Below, one piece after another: positions 37,631 through 49,607 of a stretch of 64,000 nucleotides of DNA (the first letter of the stretch is position 1; every line of letters starts with the position of its first letter). A program made the translations under genes and the position numbers. This DNA is from Tritrichomonas musculus (Eukaryota > Parabasalia > Tritrichomonadida > Tritrichomonadidae), in the NCBI GenBank assembly GCA_039105265.1, contig JAPFFF010000100.1, forward strand, positions 1 through 64,000. The letters are read 5' to 3'. A model generated the notes under the pieces. That model had not been told where the DNA came from. It did not search any database and was given only the letters and a program-made list of their open reading frames with translations.

Positions 37631-38250
37631 CAGATGATTATAATATTTTATATCTTTTCCTTTAAAATTATTGTTTTTTAAATGTTTTCTATGTAAATTC
37701 AATTTTTGATCGCTAATTAATTACTCTCAATCTTGTTTTTTATTAAATATATAAAGCAATATGTTGTATGCAATTAATACTCTAAGTCTCCATTTATAAA
37801 TCATGAAAAGAGATTTCAAAAAAAGTCAAACCGAAAAGCATATCTTAGAAATATTAAAAGCCAGTTTATGGAATAAAAGATTAACAATGTATGTATATTT
37901 GTTTATATTATAAGATTGCTTTTAGATTTAATAAGAAAACTCTTCTAAAGAAGATTTTTTAAATCTCTAACGTTTTCTTTGAAAAATCGAAATTGATTCA
38001 ACAAGCATGAATTATGTATTGTCATACATACAGATGATTATAATATTTTATATCTTTTCCTTTAAAATTATTGTTTTTTAAATGTTTTCTATGTAAATTC
38101 AATTTTTGATCGCTAATTAATTACTCTCAATCTTGTTTTTTATTAAATATATAAAGCAATATGTTGTATGCAATTAATACTCTAAGTCTTCATTTATAAA
38201 TCATGAAAAGAGATTTCAAAAAAAGTCAAACCGAAAAGCATATCTTAGAA
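37631..38250 (+). repeat. 400-bp tandem repeat, 1.5 copies
   Basis: A unit starting CAGATGATTATAATATTTTA at 37631 recurs at 38031, exactly 400 bases on, and runs for a further 220 bases. A third copy lies at about 51150-51545. The unit includes TTTTTGATCGCTAATTAATT and AAAAGCATATCTTAGAAAT. It sits 140 bases downstream of the transposase stop codon and has no coding frame. Confidence 0.8.
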
Positions 38251-38390
38251 ATTAAATATATAAAAAAGCATGTTTTGATTGAAATATAATATTTATACAT
38301 AAATGTATGCATTCAATATTACTTTTATTTATATTTATATCCAAAATTAAGACAAAAAAAAAAAAAGATTATTTACGATTTTGATTTTAA

Positions 38391-40256
38391 TTAGGTATAT
38401 TTCTTCTTATTATTATTAAACCAAGATCTCACTTGTGTTATTTCAATATTAGGTTCTTTTTCTTTTACTTTTTCATAAGTAGATTTGAGAATATTTGCTC
38501 TTTCATCTGATCTTGGTTTTGCATTATTAAAGTCAATTGAATTTTGAATCAGTATTTGTTGTATTTCATTAGAAAGTTTCCTGATCTTTGCCTTTGGTCG
38601 TGATCCTGCCTTTGTTATTAAATCCTGTACTTCTTCAACTTCTTCTTCTTCTTCAACAATAAGATTTACTTCATCATGATCTTCATTTTCATTTTGATTA
38701 GTTATTTCTTTGCATTCATCTGAATTATCTTCATCATTTTCCGAGATTATTGGGCTTATTATTAAATCAGTATTATCAAAATATAAGTCTTGAGTGTTCT
38801 CATCATTATCTTCGTCGTCGTCGTTGTGAACTTGGTTGTCGTTTTCATAGTCGTCATCTTCTTCTTCTCCTTCAATTTTATCATCTTTCTTAAGTTTATT
38901 CAAGAAGTTCGTAAACTTTTTATTGAAAGTTTCTTCATCAATTCTTTCTTTCTGTAGCGGCTTTGTCTTTTTGTTCCAATACCTTTCGTAATAGATGTTT
39001 TCCAATATGGCAAGCTTTTGTCCAAATGTTTGTAAGCTTGGTTGATTTCCGATGTTAACTCTAAGAGTATTGTTGTGGCTTTCTACAACGTTGTTGGAGA
39101 TAGTCTCTTTCTCTTTCTTGGAAGAAATGTTCCAATCTTGAAAAGAATACATCTGTCCAAGGTATGTTTTCTTGAAGTACCTAGCAAATCTTTTAGTTAC
39201 CTTGTTTTTCAGCAATGTTTTGATCACCTGATTGACTTTTGCTTCTGAAACAAAAGGTAGCATATTTGCTATTTGGTTGAGCTCAGTGATTATTGGTGAC
39301 TTTTGGTACTTTTGAAAATGGCGCATCATGGATTGCGTAAAATGAAAGTAACATAGTTGTAAAGAATCTCCAGCCTGTATAAAACATTTCTTTACTGCAT
39401 TTAGTTCTGCCTTCTCGAAATCGGTGATGTAATTAGTACATGGTCTAAATGTTGTTGCTGCATGTTGTTTGAACAAATTAAAGGCTGTTTCATAAGTTTC
39501 CTGAAGCTTATTTGGTAGAAGAAAATAAGCAATTGGAACATTCATGTGCACCGTCCTTCCCATAATAACAAGAACCTGTTTGAATCCAGGAGGTGTCACA
39601 TTGAATGTTCCATCAATGAAAACATATGTAACACTTGTTATTAATTGTTGTTGGAAATCAGAACAATAGCAAACTATTGTCAAGCTTTTCCCAGGATTGT
39701 CTTTGTCTGGATACTTTATCTTGAATAGCTCGAAATTTGTGTCTCTTGTCGTCAATGTAGTGTCATTAAAATCATCATCAACATTGTACTTTTTACTGAG
39801 TTCGGCATAATAGCTTGAAACAAGGTTTTCTGAAAATACTTGCCTTTCTTCTCCTTCTGGCGTTTCATCACGTAATTGCTTATATAACTTATTTAACAAT
39901 TGAATTCGAGATGGTCTTGGTTTCTCTGAAAGGAATATTTGTTCTACTTTCGATCTAATTTCGGCTTGAGAGTATAGTTTTGCAACTGTTTTAGTCTGAT
40001 TTTTGCAAGTGTGATTATTGTCAATAATCTTAATATTAACTTGGTCAAGTCCCTTTTCTAGAATTGATTTCGGAACTCCAATGCATGCTTTGCATTTATT
40101 TCTGTTTTTTCTTGATCTGTTTTTCCCATTTTTACAGATATATTTGAAAAGATTTTCTTTTTTGAGTAAATATTCAAACTTGTAAATATAACCATCAAAA
40201 ACAATTGATTCTGGAACACCATCTGGTCGATGATCAACTCTTTCTTTTGCGTCCAT
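38391..40256 (-). CDS. MULE (Mutator-like) transposase with C-terminal homeodomain-like region
   Basis: A 621-residue intact protein. N-terminal zinc-type residues C41, C55, C58 and H82-x-C84 resemble the WRKY/FLYWCH-like fingers of MULE transposases. The catalytic core has FIDGTFNV (D215), YITDFEKAEL (D279), the CxFH motif LCYFHF (C302, H305) and NNVVESHNN (E392), i.e. a DDE triad with the usual MULE spacing. After an acidic linker (about 455-555), the last 60 residues read like a homeodomain: two helices, then ITQVRSWFNNNKKKY, matching the WFxNxRxK recognition helix. The relative at 57866-59830 has the same layout. It starts 80 bases from a fold-back element at 40337. It probably encodes an active or recently active transposase. 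Confidence 0.85.
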   Translation of the reverse strand: MDAKERVDHRPDGVPESIVFDGYIYKFEYLLKKENLFKYICKNGKNRSRKNRNKCKACIGVPKSILEKGLDQVNIKIIDNNHTCKNQTKTVAKLYSQAEIRSKVEQIFLSEKPRPSRIQLLNKLYKQLRDETPEGEERQVFSENLVSSYYAELSKKYNVDDDFNDTTLTTRDTNFELFKIKYPDKDNPGKSLTIVCYCSDFQQQLITSVTYVFIDGTFNVTPPGFKQVLVIMGRTVHMNVPIAYFLLPNKLQETYETAFNLFKQHAATTFRPCTNYITDFEKAELNAVKKCFIQAGDSLQLCYFHFTQSMMRHFQKYQKSPIITELNQIANMLPFVSEAKVNQVIKTLLKNKVTKRFARYFKKTYLGQMYSFQDWNISSKKEKETISNNVVESHNNTLRVNIGNQPSLQTFGQKLAILENIYYERYWNKKTKPLQKERIDEETFNKKFTNFLNKLKKDDKIEGEEEDDDYENDNQVHNDDDEDNDENTQDLYFDNTDLIISPIISENDEDNSDECKEITNQNENEDHDEVNLIVEEEEEVEEVQDLITKAGSRPKAKIRKLSNEIQQILIQNSIDFNNAKPRSDERANILKSTYEKVKEKEPNIEITQVRSWFNNNKKKYT

Positions 40257-40336
40257 GTAAATATAAAGTGTTTTTTTAAACAGATTTTATAAACCATTGA
40301 ATCAGTATTTTTCAATAAGAAATAAATATAGTTTAA

Positions 40337-41080
40337 GGGAGCAGTCTCATTTTGAATTTTTATTACTTTTTCACAATTTTTGAATAGGAAATAAATTGAA
40401 TTTTTTTCAATCAATAAAATAGATATATACACATTTTATATATTATTGGTTTTTATAAGCATCAGAGAATATATATATTAAGGTAAATCATAGAATTCAT
40501 TAGAAATGATGAATATTCTCTCAATTTTTTGACACCAGTAATTTTGAATAATTTTATTTTAAAAGCATCTCAATGAAAAATCAATAATTTACATAAATGC
40601 TTTCTCAACTTTTTTTAATTATATTTATATTTTATATAAATCTAATATAAAAATAAAAAAACCTATCATGCATTTAAGGTAAATCGAAAGAATTACATCG
40701 TAATTAAGCGTTTTTATGGTATGGTTTTTGTGATTTATGCAAATTACATCATAGAGATAACTAAAAGTAATACAGTTTAAATACATTAGTAGATGAATAT
40801 TTTATAAGTTGAGAAAGTTTTTACTCATTTTATTGTTTATTTAAAAAGATATGTCTAAAATAATAATCATCAAAATTATTGATGCCAAAAAATTAAAGGA
40901 ATATTTATCATGTCTAATGAATTCTATGATTTACCTTTATATATATATTCTCTGATGTTTATGAAAACTAATAATAGATAAAATGTGTATATATCTATTA
41001 TATTTATTGAAAAAAATTCAATTTATTTCCTATTCAAAAATTGTGAAAAAGTTATTAAAATTCAAAATGAGACTGCTCCC
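40337..41080. mobile_element. 744-bp fold-back MITE flanked by TTAA
   Basis: The left arm (40337-about 40620) and right arm (about 40790-41080) are inverted and about 80% similar, most so over the outer 170 bases. The tips are GGGAGCAGTCTCATTTTGAA and its complement. TTAA flanks both sides (40333-40336, 41081-41084). TTAA duplication is typical of piggyBac-type elements, but the arms are much longer than usual and TTAA occurs often in AT-rich DNA. There is no coding frame. It sits directly upstream of the MULE transposase gene and could influence it. Confidence 0.65.
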
Positions 41081-41834
41081 TTAACAGCATTATCATATCT
41101 TCAAAAAGCTTTTATTTTAGATTATATCGCTTATATCAAGGTTTATTCTATATCGAAGTAGACCATGCATTTGAAATTTGCCAAACTTTGGCTTTTGATG
41201 ATAGATATTAAAAATTTTAGTTACAAACAAGCAACCACATTTGTACTAAATAAACACTCATTTTTAATTGGACTAATAATGATTTATTATTTATTTTCTT
41301 TCTTTCTGAATAAAACTCAATTAGTTGAATTTAATTTTATAATCGTTCAAAATAAAAAAAAAAACATATTAGTCAAAATGAAAGATTTATTAATATATAA
41401 TAAAGCCTGCGTTAGGAATATACTAAGAATGTTGGTTGAAACTAAAATTTTGTTGATCTGATTAGATGTATTTCGATCGAAGACTAAAACAGGAGCAGCA
41501 GTCGTTTAGAAGGTGAAAATTAAGAAAAATTTCTCTTATTATTAGTAACAACATTAACGATAGCAATTAAATAAGAAAAAGTATAAGAATAATTGAACAT
41601 TCGAAATAAAAAATATCGAAATTGCTAGAAAAACGAGTTTGTAAAAGTTAAGGCGTTATAAGTAAAGATAAATTAACTTATATAAAGCTAGAGATAAGTA
41701 TGATATTCTATGAATTGAAGAAAAGTATTTCTTATAAAAAGTTTGAACGTATAAAAACAAAGGCCAAATTTGGAATGGTATTTTTCTTATTAACAATTCC
41801 ATTACTTTTTATTTCTTTAGCAATCATATCATAA
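41081..41834. other. AT-rich stretch, one weak open frame
   Basis: A 98-codon plus-strand frame at 41165-41461 is hydrophobic/low-complexity and not convincing. The composition changes abruptly at about 41830 to the GC-rich island that follows. Confidence 0.35.
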
Positions 41835-42640
41835 ATGCTCACCGCTCTTCATGTTTTTAGTGCGCATACGGTGGATAAACTCCTTGAAGGAAACATTATT
41901 CATGAGGCCACTCACAATAAGTCTCGTGTACATGGTGCCCTCGATGGCGTGCGCGACAGCTACAGCGGACGCCACGTCTCCGATAAGGCTGTACACATCG
42001 CCAATCTCGAAGATGAAGCACCCGTACGCACAGCAGAACTGTACGAGATCCTGTACTCCTGCACTTCGCGATGAATACTTCGATCAGCGTGTTTGCTGCG
42101 GTCAGCGGGATTGCTGCCGCCATCTCGCTCTCCAGCGGCTCCATTTGCGCAATCGTTGTCGCCATGGCAGCCAGAAGTGCACATAACATGGAGGGCGTGT
42201 GGTGCACAATGACGGTGAAGTCGCTTTCTATGCAAGAGAAGTCTGCTTCGAAGCTCCTGTACTTCGAGAACACGACGAACCCTTCATGAAAGTATATCTC
42301 TGACGTACCTGTATCTTGTGACAGCGTCTGCGATCCTTGCCATTGACTTTTCATTGCATGCGTACTGCGCGTAATAAGCCTTTCTGTCTCTCATGATCTC
42401 TCAGCCGACATCCCTGCAGTTTTCGATCTGGTTGTATGCGTCTGTTTCGATAATAGTGATGATTACGGGTCGCACGAACCAGATGCCCTGCAGCTGGTTC
42501 GTGTATGCCGAGTCGTTTCCATTGATAACGTATGTGCCAGCCGATGAGAAGACTATCTTCCACTTTAATGTTAGCATTTTTACTTGAATTAGCTCGACAA
42601 AAAACTGTCTCCAGCATTGTTGAGAGCGCGAGGATACTGC
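41835..42640 (-). pseudogene. GC-rich decayed coding island (origin unknown, possibly viral)
   Basis: About 800 bases of near-balanced base composition stand in very AT-rich DNA. Minus-strand frames carry strongly protein-like stretches. Examples are GTYVINGNDSAYTNQLQGIW on the right, SFEADFSCIESDFTVIVHHT and MEPLESEMAAAIPLTAANTL in the middle, and VSGLMNNVSFKEFIHRMRTK on the left, where it ends with a stop. The signal moves between frames, so the gene is broken with about two or three breaks. The composition suggests a donor unlike the host: an endogenised RNA virus (trichomonads host dsRNA viruses with balanced GC) or a bacterial gene. I recognise no specific family. Confidence 0.5.
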
Positions 42641-44112
42641 ATCGAAATATCGTTTAGTAATGGGTAATTAATAATATTATATTAGATTAATTATATTGAT
42701 TAGATAAAATATTTCAAATATATTATAAAATTATGCTTTGAATCGCTTTTTTTAATTTTTCTCAGAAATTTAAAATCTTCTATACAATTTTTGAATGTAG
42801 ATATAAATAAACTTTACCTCTATATAGTTTTTCCTTTTATTTTATCTTTAATTATAAAGAATATTATTTTGAAAATACATATTTTTATTACCTTTTATAA
42901 GTATTTTAATACTAATTTAATTTTCTAAATTAAAATAAAGCAATATTAATAAAGATATATTTTTAACGAGGTTTATAAAAGATTATAAATAAATAATCTC
43001 CTCTCAAATTTTGAGAGATAAAATTAAATTTTTCATTTGTAAAAAACATTCAAATAAATTAACGGCCACCTTTCTTAACGAAAGCTTTCACATCTAACTC
43101 AAAGTGCAATATATTGAAAAATTATATACTTTAATAAAGATATATAAATTAAAATTAATTACTAATTCATCTCAAGATTACTTTTATTTTATTTTAAATC
43201 ATTAGATATCTATATTTTTAAAAAATTGAATTAATTTGAAAGAAATATAAAAATAATATTTTCCTTATTTCTCGATAATTTTTGCATATTATATATGTAA
43301 AATCATAAAATATTTTTATAAACTCATTTATAAAATTAAAAGTTACATTAATAATAAAAATAATTAGATTTTTTTAATACCAATGTAAATCAACTTAAAT
43401 AAAATAGCTTTTTTCAGACTAATATATGAATACTTATAGCAAAACGTTTTTTTGCAGTTTGAAAAACAAAAACCAAAAAATTATAATTATCATCATTTGT
43501 ATCTATAATCGTAAGACGAAAAAAATCAAATATGTTTCATGTAATATTGGTGTATAAATGATATATATAATTTATTATTGTTAATTATATGCAATTTTAA
43601 TTCAAATGTAAAGCTAATCCACAATATGATAATAATCAGACAAATCATGATTTTGATTTTAATTTATAAATATAATATAAATATATAATATTCTCCCTCT
43701 AATTATGGAATGAAATATTTTAATTTCACGAAAATCATGATATGAATCTCTCCATAATGTAATTACTTCTATGTTGCTATTAGTGATCAATATATTTAAA
43801 TCATATATTTTTCATATATAGAATTTATTTACAAAATAAATCTTTTTTTTGAAGAAAATATACAATTGAATTAAAATACTTAGCCAAAACGAATCAGAAT
43901 CTCATGTATCATTAGTAAAAATGTTACAAAACATCAAATAGATGCTAATTACATGGAATTTTTGAGTAATTCAGAATGTTCTAATCATTATGATCATTAA
44001 ATTTCAAAATTTAGGCTCATTTTCAAACTATTATGCAATTTATCAAAACTATAATATGAGATATCCTCCATTTCCATTTTTTTTATTATATGAATCAAAT
44101 CTAATCATTAAT

Positions 44113-44114
<2 letters not shown>
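42641..44114. other. AT-rich region, nothing recognised
   Basis: Uniformly AT-rich, with many ATAATA and TTTTT runs, no sustained frame, and no clear tandem or inverted repeats beyond chance AT palindromes. Confidence 0.4.

Positions 44115-44160
<46 letters not shown>
44115..44160. repeat. 46-base poly-T tract
   Basis: An uninterrupted run of T, the longest homopolymer in the window. No retroelement body is seen on either side that would explain it as a poly-A tail. Confidence 0.95.
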
Positions 44161-44161
<1 letters not shown>

Positions 44162-44999
44162 AATTTGAAAAAACGGTTGTATAACCTAATTGAATTTTGA
44201 ATGTAAACTTTTAAATACCTCTCAATTGATTGTACAAGCTCTAAGAAGCAGTTTACTAATAGTTTAAAATTCCTTAAAACTGTTTCCTTTATTTTACTTT
44301 TTTTTTAGATTGGTCCAGTGATTTTGTGAATTAAATGTGTTTAATTGTTATTTTTCAAGGTGATAATGGTTAAACGCTAAAAACAGTATTATATTGTAAT
44401 ATGCTCTGCGTGGTTTAGCTAAATCTGTATCTAAGCATACTGATCACTTCATACAATGAGTTCATCCAAAGAATTATATATCAAAAAACAAATGTATATA
44501 AATATTATTTTTAGCTCATTGTAATTGTGACTCCATTATTGTGTTGATATTATTGTCTAAACCTTTAGGCTGAGGTGATAATATCAAGTCAATAATATAA
44601 TTTCATTACATTGGTATTGATTACTAATATATTTGTTGTCCAATTATTGTCTTTCATTCTTATTATAAAAACTGTAAAAATGATACAAAATTCGAAAACA
44701 ACTTTTTTTCTATAATCAACTATTGGATAAACTGTTTCAAGCTATCAAACTACATCAATGATAATCATAAATGTAAATTGGAACAATCTCATGTGCATTT
44801 TGCAGCGTTTGTAAGGAGGCTTGCAGGCATCAACAGGAAAACAATTTACTATATACTCTTAATGATCCCATTTGATGAATTAATTAAAAATAAATGATAA
44901 TAAAAATCATGCCGTGATATTATGGTATTGTGTCCATGTAATGCGATTAGTTTTTCTTTTAGACTAGCAAGAAAAAGAATTAACAGAAGAAGCAGTCTA
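44161..44999. other. AT-rich stretch, nothing recognised
   Basis: No gene or repeat is supported. It leads into the decayed fibre-like relic from about 45000. Confidence 0.35.
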
Positions 45000-46233
45000 T
45001 TAACATAGTAATGACTATTTTGTTTATAAAATTGTATCCTCAACAAGAATTGCAGCTGATAATTTTACTTCGATAAACAATTATATTTTCTTTACTACCA
45101 AAAAAATAGACCTTATCATTTATGATGTACAAAAAATTAACAATTTTGTAGAATGACTTGAATACATGTATTCAAAAACAGAACAAGTTACACAACATTT
45201 TGAAGAAGGCATAAATAATCTAAGAATCGTTCCAAAAATAACTTTTGGTTTTGCGCTACAGGTATTAGAGTTCCAATAGGACTTAATTATCCTGTAGTTA
45301 TTTCTAAATAATTTTAGAATATTAGCGCTGAAATCGACAAAAAAGTTTCTGAACAGTGCGATTAGATATTAATATCTGATCAGGAACACTTACTATGTAT
45401 ATTACCAAATCAGAAGATATAATGGCAATATAGCTGTAGATGAAGCTAATTATGATCTATATATAGACTTATATAAATGTGAAAAACGCATAAAAACTGC
45501 AATATGATTAATATAAACTGAGTTAAATTCATATGAACTATTTGCTCTTCATAGATCATTTTATCTAGATTATATAGAAATAATAATAATAATAAAAAAA
45601 AAACTTACTAAAAGCTTTATGCTGAGGTTGCAAATATATTATTAACTGTATTAGCTTTTAACCCAATATTTAAAATTAATGATAAAATCTTCCGTCTTTA
45701 TGTTTAGGTATGTTAGAGACCTTAGAAGGTGAGAATTCCACGTTGAAGGCCACTATAGAAGCAAGGGAAACTAGGTTAGCTGCATTAGAAGGTAACACTG
45801 GTCAGATTTTTCAAAATATGAATTGATGGAAGATATTAGAGATATGAATAATTTGACAAAACTTGCAAAAGTTAATTATACCTTTTCGAAAACCTCAGAC
45901 CCGATGATCCGTTATGATTTAGGTCAAACATTCCAAAATTACCGAGCAACCTTATATATCAACTATACAGAAACCAAAGATAATGTTGAAAGTGAGAAAC
46001 AAATTAAAGTATTGATAATTTATGATAAATCAAAGATACCATTAAAAGAATTCTTATTTGAGCCAGAATATATATACTTCGGAAATACGAGACAACTAGT
46101 CAATGAAATCACTTTTGTTGTCATGATGAGTGGAAAGCCAATAAATTTGCATAGTATATTCTTTCAAGGTGTTAAACCGGCTTATAACTCAGGAAATAAG
46201 ATATTTACAAGAACACCATATGCTACCCTATAG
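45000..46233 (+). pseudogene. Relic of the fibre-like virus gene
   Basis: The C-terminal domain (45826-46233) reads NYTFSKTSDPMIRYDLGQTF, then ATLYINYTETKDNVESEKQI. This is a clear relative of the end of the 17291-20050 protein (NYTFNIPNSTSIRYQFDQQL, LYLTYHENKNNVASDKEI). Upstream patches (AADNFTSINNY, TEQVTQHFEEGINNLRIV) match its coiled-coil region. It is decayed with several breaks, except for the last domain, which is still open. The last domain has diverged far from its relative, suggesting a separate, older insertion. Confidence 0.6.
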
Positions 46234-47239
46234 GATATCAAATGAGGATGTAGGCATGAGATTCTTGGGATAGGCACATATGCCGTTTCATAGATGGTGG
46301 TCAATAGTGGAGAACCATCTTGGAGAAAAAATATTTTTTATTTTTTTATTTTTACATTTTTAATAATAACCTTGTTTTCATTTTTTAATTTTTTTTATCA
46401 GGAGAGCGCCATCGCTTACCGAAACAGGCTCCTATAATCTACTAATTATGCAATTAATTTGAGAATATAGATGATACAATTTAATAATTACACAAAAATT
46501 GCTTAGATGAATGGTAAATAAATGCTAATATGTTTAGGTATAAATTGATTTAACAATGATTGCAATGGTTACCATTTTTTTTAAGTAAAGAGTACGAGCG
46601 ACCTTGTTAAATTCTGCCAATATATTGTTTGATGATGAATTTTTTTTGAAATATAAAATAAGTTTATCGTTTTAACTGGTAATTAAATCGAGATATCATA
46701 TATTTTAATAAATTTAATATTTTATATATTCTCATTTAAAAACATAGATATTGCGCAAATAGAAGTTGATAAAATACATGATAAAAATAGTAGCTTTAAA
46801 AATGATACTTCTATAAACTACTGTTAATAGCATATATATTTCTGAGATAAACTACTGATCAATAAAGTAAAACCCTTATTGGTCATGCAGTTCCATTTGC
46901 TCAATTATTCAAAAAGAAATCATATTTCTGATGTTTTATATGAACTGTTCCATCTCAAAGTTTCAATCTCTAATAGAATGATATAAAATTTCAATCAAGT
47001 CCCAAATTTTAACGACTTTTGTATTTTATTCAATTCAAAAAGATTATTACATGGAGGAATAGTCAGTTTTCGGTGTATTGTTGACAACGTTGACCTCGTT
47101 ATTTCAACTTTAAAGAGCTAAAAAAGTTTTAGCATATCATCAAATGACCATTTACCATGAAGATTTGAACTGTGCTTATATCTCTGAAAATGTTTTGCTC
47201 ATTGATATTAAATGAATCTTATCGCATGAGAAACCACAG
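46234..47239. other. AT-rich stretch, nothing recognised
   Basis: A less AT-rich patch directly after the fibre relic (46240-46440) may be its 3' flank. No gene is supported. Confidence 0.3.
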
Positions 47240-47960
47240 CTAAAAACAAGTCTATTAATATGTAATGCTCAATGAAATCGACGAAACAGTGAAAGGCAGT
47301 AAGATCGGCAACTCTTTGAAGTTCAATCTGCTGATGGATGAGAGCAGACATAAATTTCTATACATAAGTGTTAAAATGATTACTACTAAGTCAGGCATGA
47401 GTAAGATCAAATTGCCAAAGTTGAGGTAAACAATCTTCATTTTTCGTCATTGGATCATTCCAATTTGATCTCGAAATTGATCTATCGGAAGCAGCCTTAC
47501 TAACAAATTCTTTGTAAACAGTATCAATATCTGATTAATCGGGAACTGATCGACATTTTTAGGTTCTGAAAGGACATTTCAATAAGAAAATATACATGAG
47601 AAGCATGCGCTCGTGTACAAAACGTTAATAGGTTCTAAAGCATTTTTAATCTCTATTGTCTCCCCAGAAGTTCAAAATCTATTTTTGTTGTCTTTATCAA
47701 ACTACTGTAGCCTAACAGAACTAGGTTTTTTTATTTCCTCGAAGTAGCTAAACCGTTGAGTAGTTCCACTGTCAACATACTCGAAGAGTTGAATTTGATG
47801 AGGTATCAATTCTTCAATAGCATTGACAGAAGAATTATTGAGACAATTGCTTCATCTATTCTTGTATCCAATCTGGAGTCTTCACAGATTGTGAAATATA
47901 GAAGCTTCTTAACGTGAGTAAATCTCAGTTACTACTAGAATTTGTGCTTACGACCAGAAA
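47240..47960 (-). pseudogene. Possible Ty1/copia-like retroelement relic
   Basis: The minus strand around 47620-47780 reads YVDSGTTQRFSYFEEIKKPS then SVRL and later SGETIEIKNAL. This resembles the aspartic-protease segment of copia-type Pol (W.hDSGAs.H.......F..i....hhhadg...h.G.G.h.I). The surrounding 700 bases are less AT-rich and protein-like in patches (VYKEFVSKAASDRSISRSNW). It is old, with many breaks. LTRs were not found. The assignment is tentative because trichomonads are not known for abundant LTR elements. Confidence 0.3.
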
Positions 47961-48708
47961 CACAGACGCTAAGAAGATTACTGAATGGGTTCACATATAA
48001 TACACCAATTAAGAAACAGATGTAACTGGTGACAAACATAAACCATATCTATGCTATTTTTTTTTTTTTTTTGAATATCTTCTGATCGTTCATTGAAATT
48101 TTCAAAAGTGTTGATGCCAATGCTTGCTTCCGTACCTTGCATCTATAATTTGATGATTGCATCACTTTATGATTTTAGTTGGTTTTGGCATCTAAACTGA
48201 AATTCAAAACTCAGACCTTTTTTGACATTAATTTGACCTATCTTTGACCTAAAATTTTTTAAAAAGTGGTCTGACTTTTGATTTTTAATTTAAAAACAAT
48301 AATAATTCAATACAATATATAATTCAATACTTTAAGAGACAAATTTGGCAATTGCACATGATATTGGCCAGCAAGGTTATTTGCCCTTGCTTGATGGTGC
48401 TGTAAGTTTATGATTCAAGCTGCTGATTAAAAGATTTGGAAAATAAAGTATAAATAATAATTTTCAATATGATTCAATTTTGTGAGTTTAAATAACAAAA
48501 AATTCAATTTGCTCACAAAATTGTGAGGTCCATTTTTTGGAAAGTAGTTTATATTTGATTTTAAATTAAATTTAATTTTGGGTGGAATTATATATTTTTG
48601 ATAATTATTTTCAGAATTTTTGAGTTAAATATTTCAATATTATAACAAATTTTCAAATAAGGCCGTTTATCATTTAGAACATTTTTATCAACATATAAAA
48701 GTTATAGC
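47961..48708. other. AT-rich upstream region of the host gene
   Basis: A poly-T run sits at about 48058-48072. Fragments of TTCAATTTTGTGAG-like repeats occur at about 48470-48530. No coding signal is seen until the ATG at 48709. The sequence TCAACATATAAAAG lies about 20 bases upstream of that ATG and may include the transcription start. Confidence 0.35.
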
Positions 48709-49607
48709 ATGGAGATTTACAAGTGTTCCAAAACTGATAAAATTTCAGAGGAATCCATTTCAGAGTCCAATAAGTTAAAAGCTGTCACAAAAACTCCAAA
48801 TATTGAAAATGTTTTTACATGTTGGGAGAAAAACTTACAAATTATCTCCCAATTTATAAAAAAACAAAAAAATACAGAAATCAAAGCACATTTAGCTACA
48901 TTAAATTTAATTATTAAAAAATATTCAAACCATATTTTATCTAATGCTTTATTTATACAATCAATAGAAAAAAACAACTTTGTTTACCAAATTTTAAATT
49001 TGTTTGTTGAATTGAAGGAAGATTCAATTATACAATTAATTTTACAATTTTTTACACAATTTTCTCTAATATCAGGTGATTTTATCAATTTATATTTACC
49101 TTTTTTTTGGAGTAATAACTTTTTTCCCATTATTTTAAATCAAGTTAATAAGTTACCTTCATTATATATTCAATTATTCTATTCTTTACTTGGAATAATA
49201 TCAGAATATTCTGATGATTTCATTAATTATCTTATGAATATTTCTTTTATCAAATATTCGATAAATCTTTTTCAACAAAGTGAAGATTTTAATCTAAAAA
49301 TTCAAATTTTAAATTTCATAAATAAAATGGCCGATAATTGTTCACAAAATATAAATTTTCGCAATTTTTCAAATGAATTTCTTTCATTAATAAGTTTTTT
49401 AAAAAAATTATATAATGATATAATACATAATCAAATTTCAATTGCAATTGAACCCAAAAAAGAAATTTTTCTTTTAATTTTAGATTTTTTCGAAAATATT
49501 TTTTTAATTTCAGAAATAAAAGATATTTTTTTCGATACTAATATTTCACAATTTATATTTGATTCCTTTGAATTTTTTGATATGAATAATGAATTTTATA
49601 ATGAAAT

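Noticed and set aside
42641-44114. Search for decayed virus-like or host genes
   Set aside because: Only short AT-driven frames were seen; nothing could be tied to a family.
44115-44160. Poly-T tract as the poly-A tail of a LINE or SINE insertion
   Set aside because: No retroelement body, promoter box or target duplication was visible next to it.
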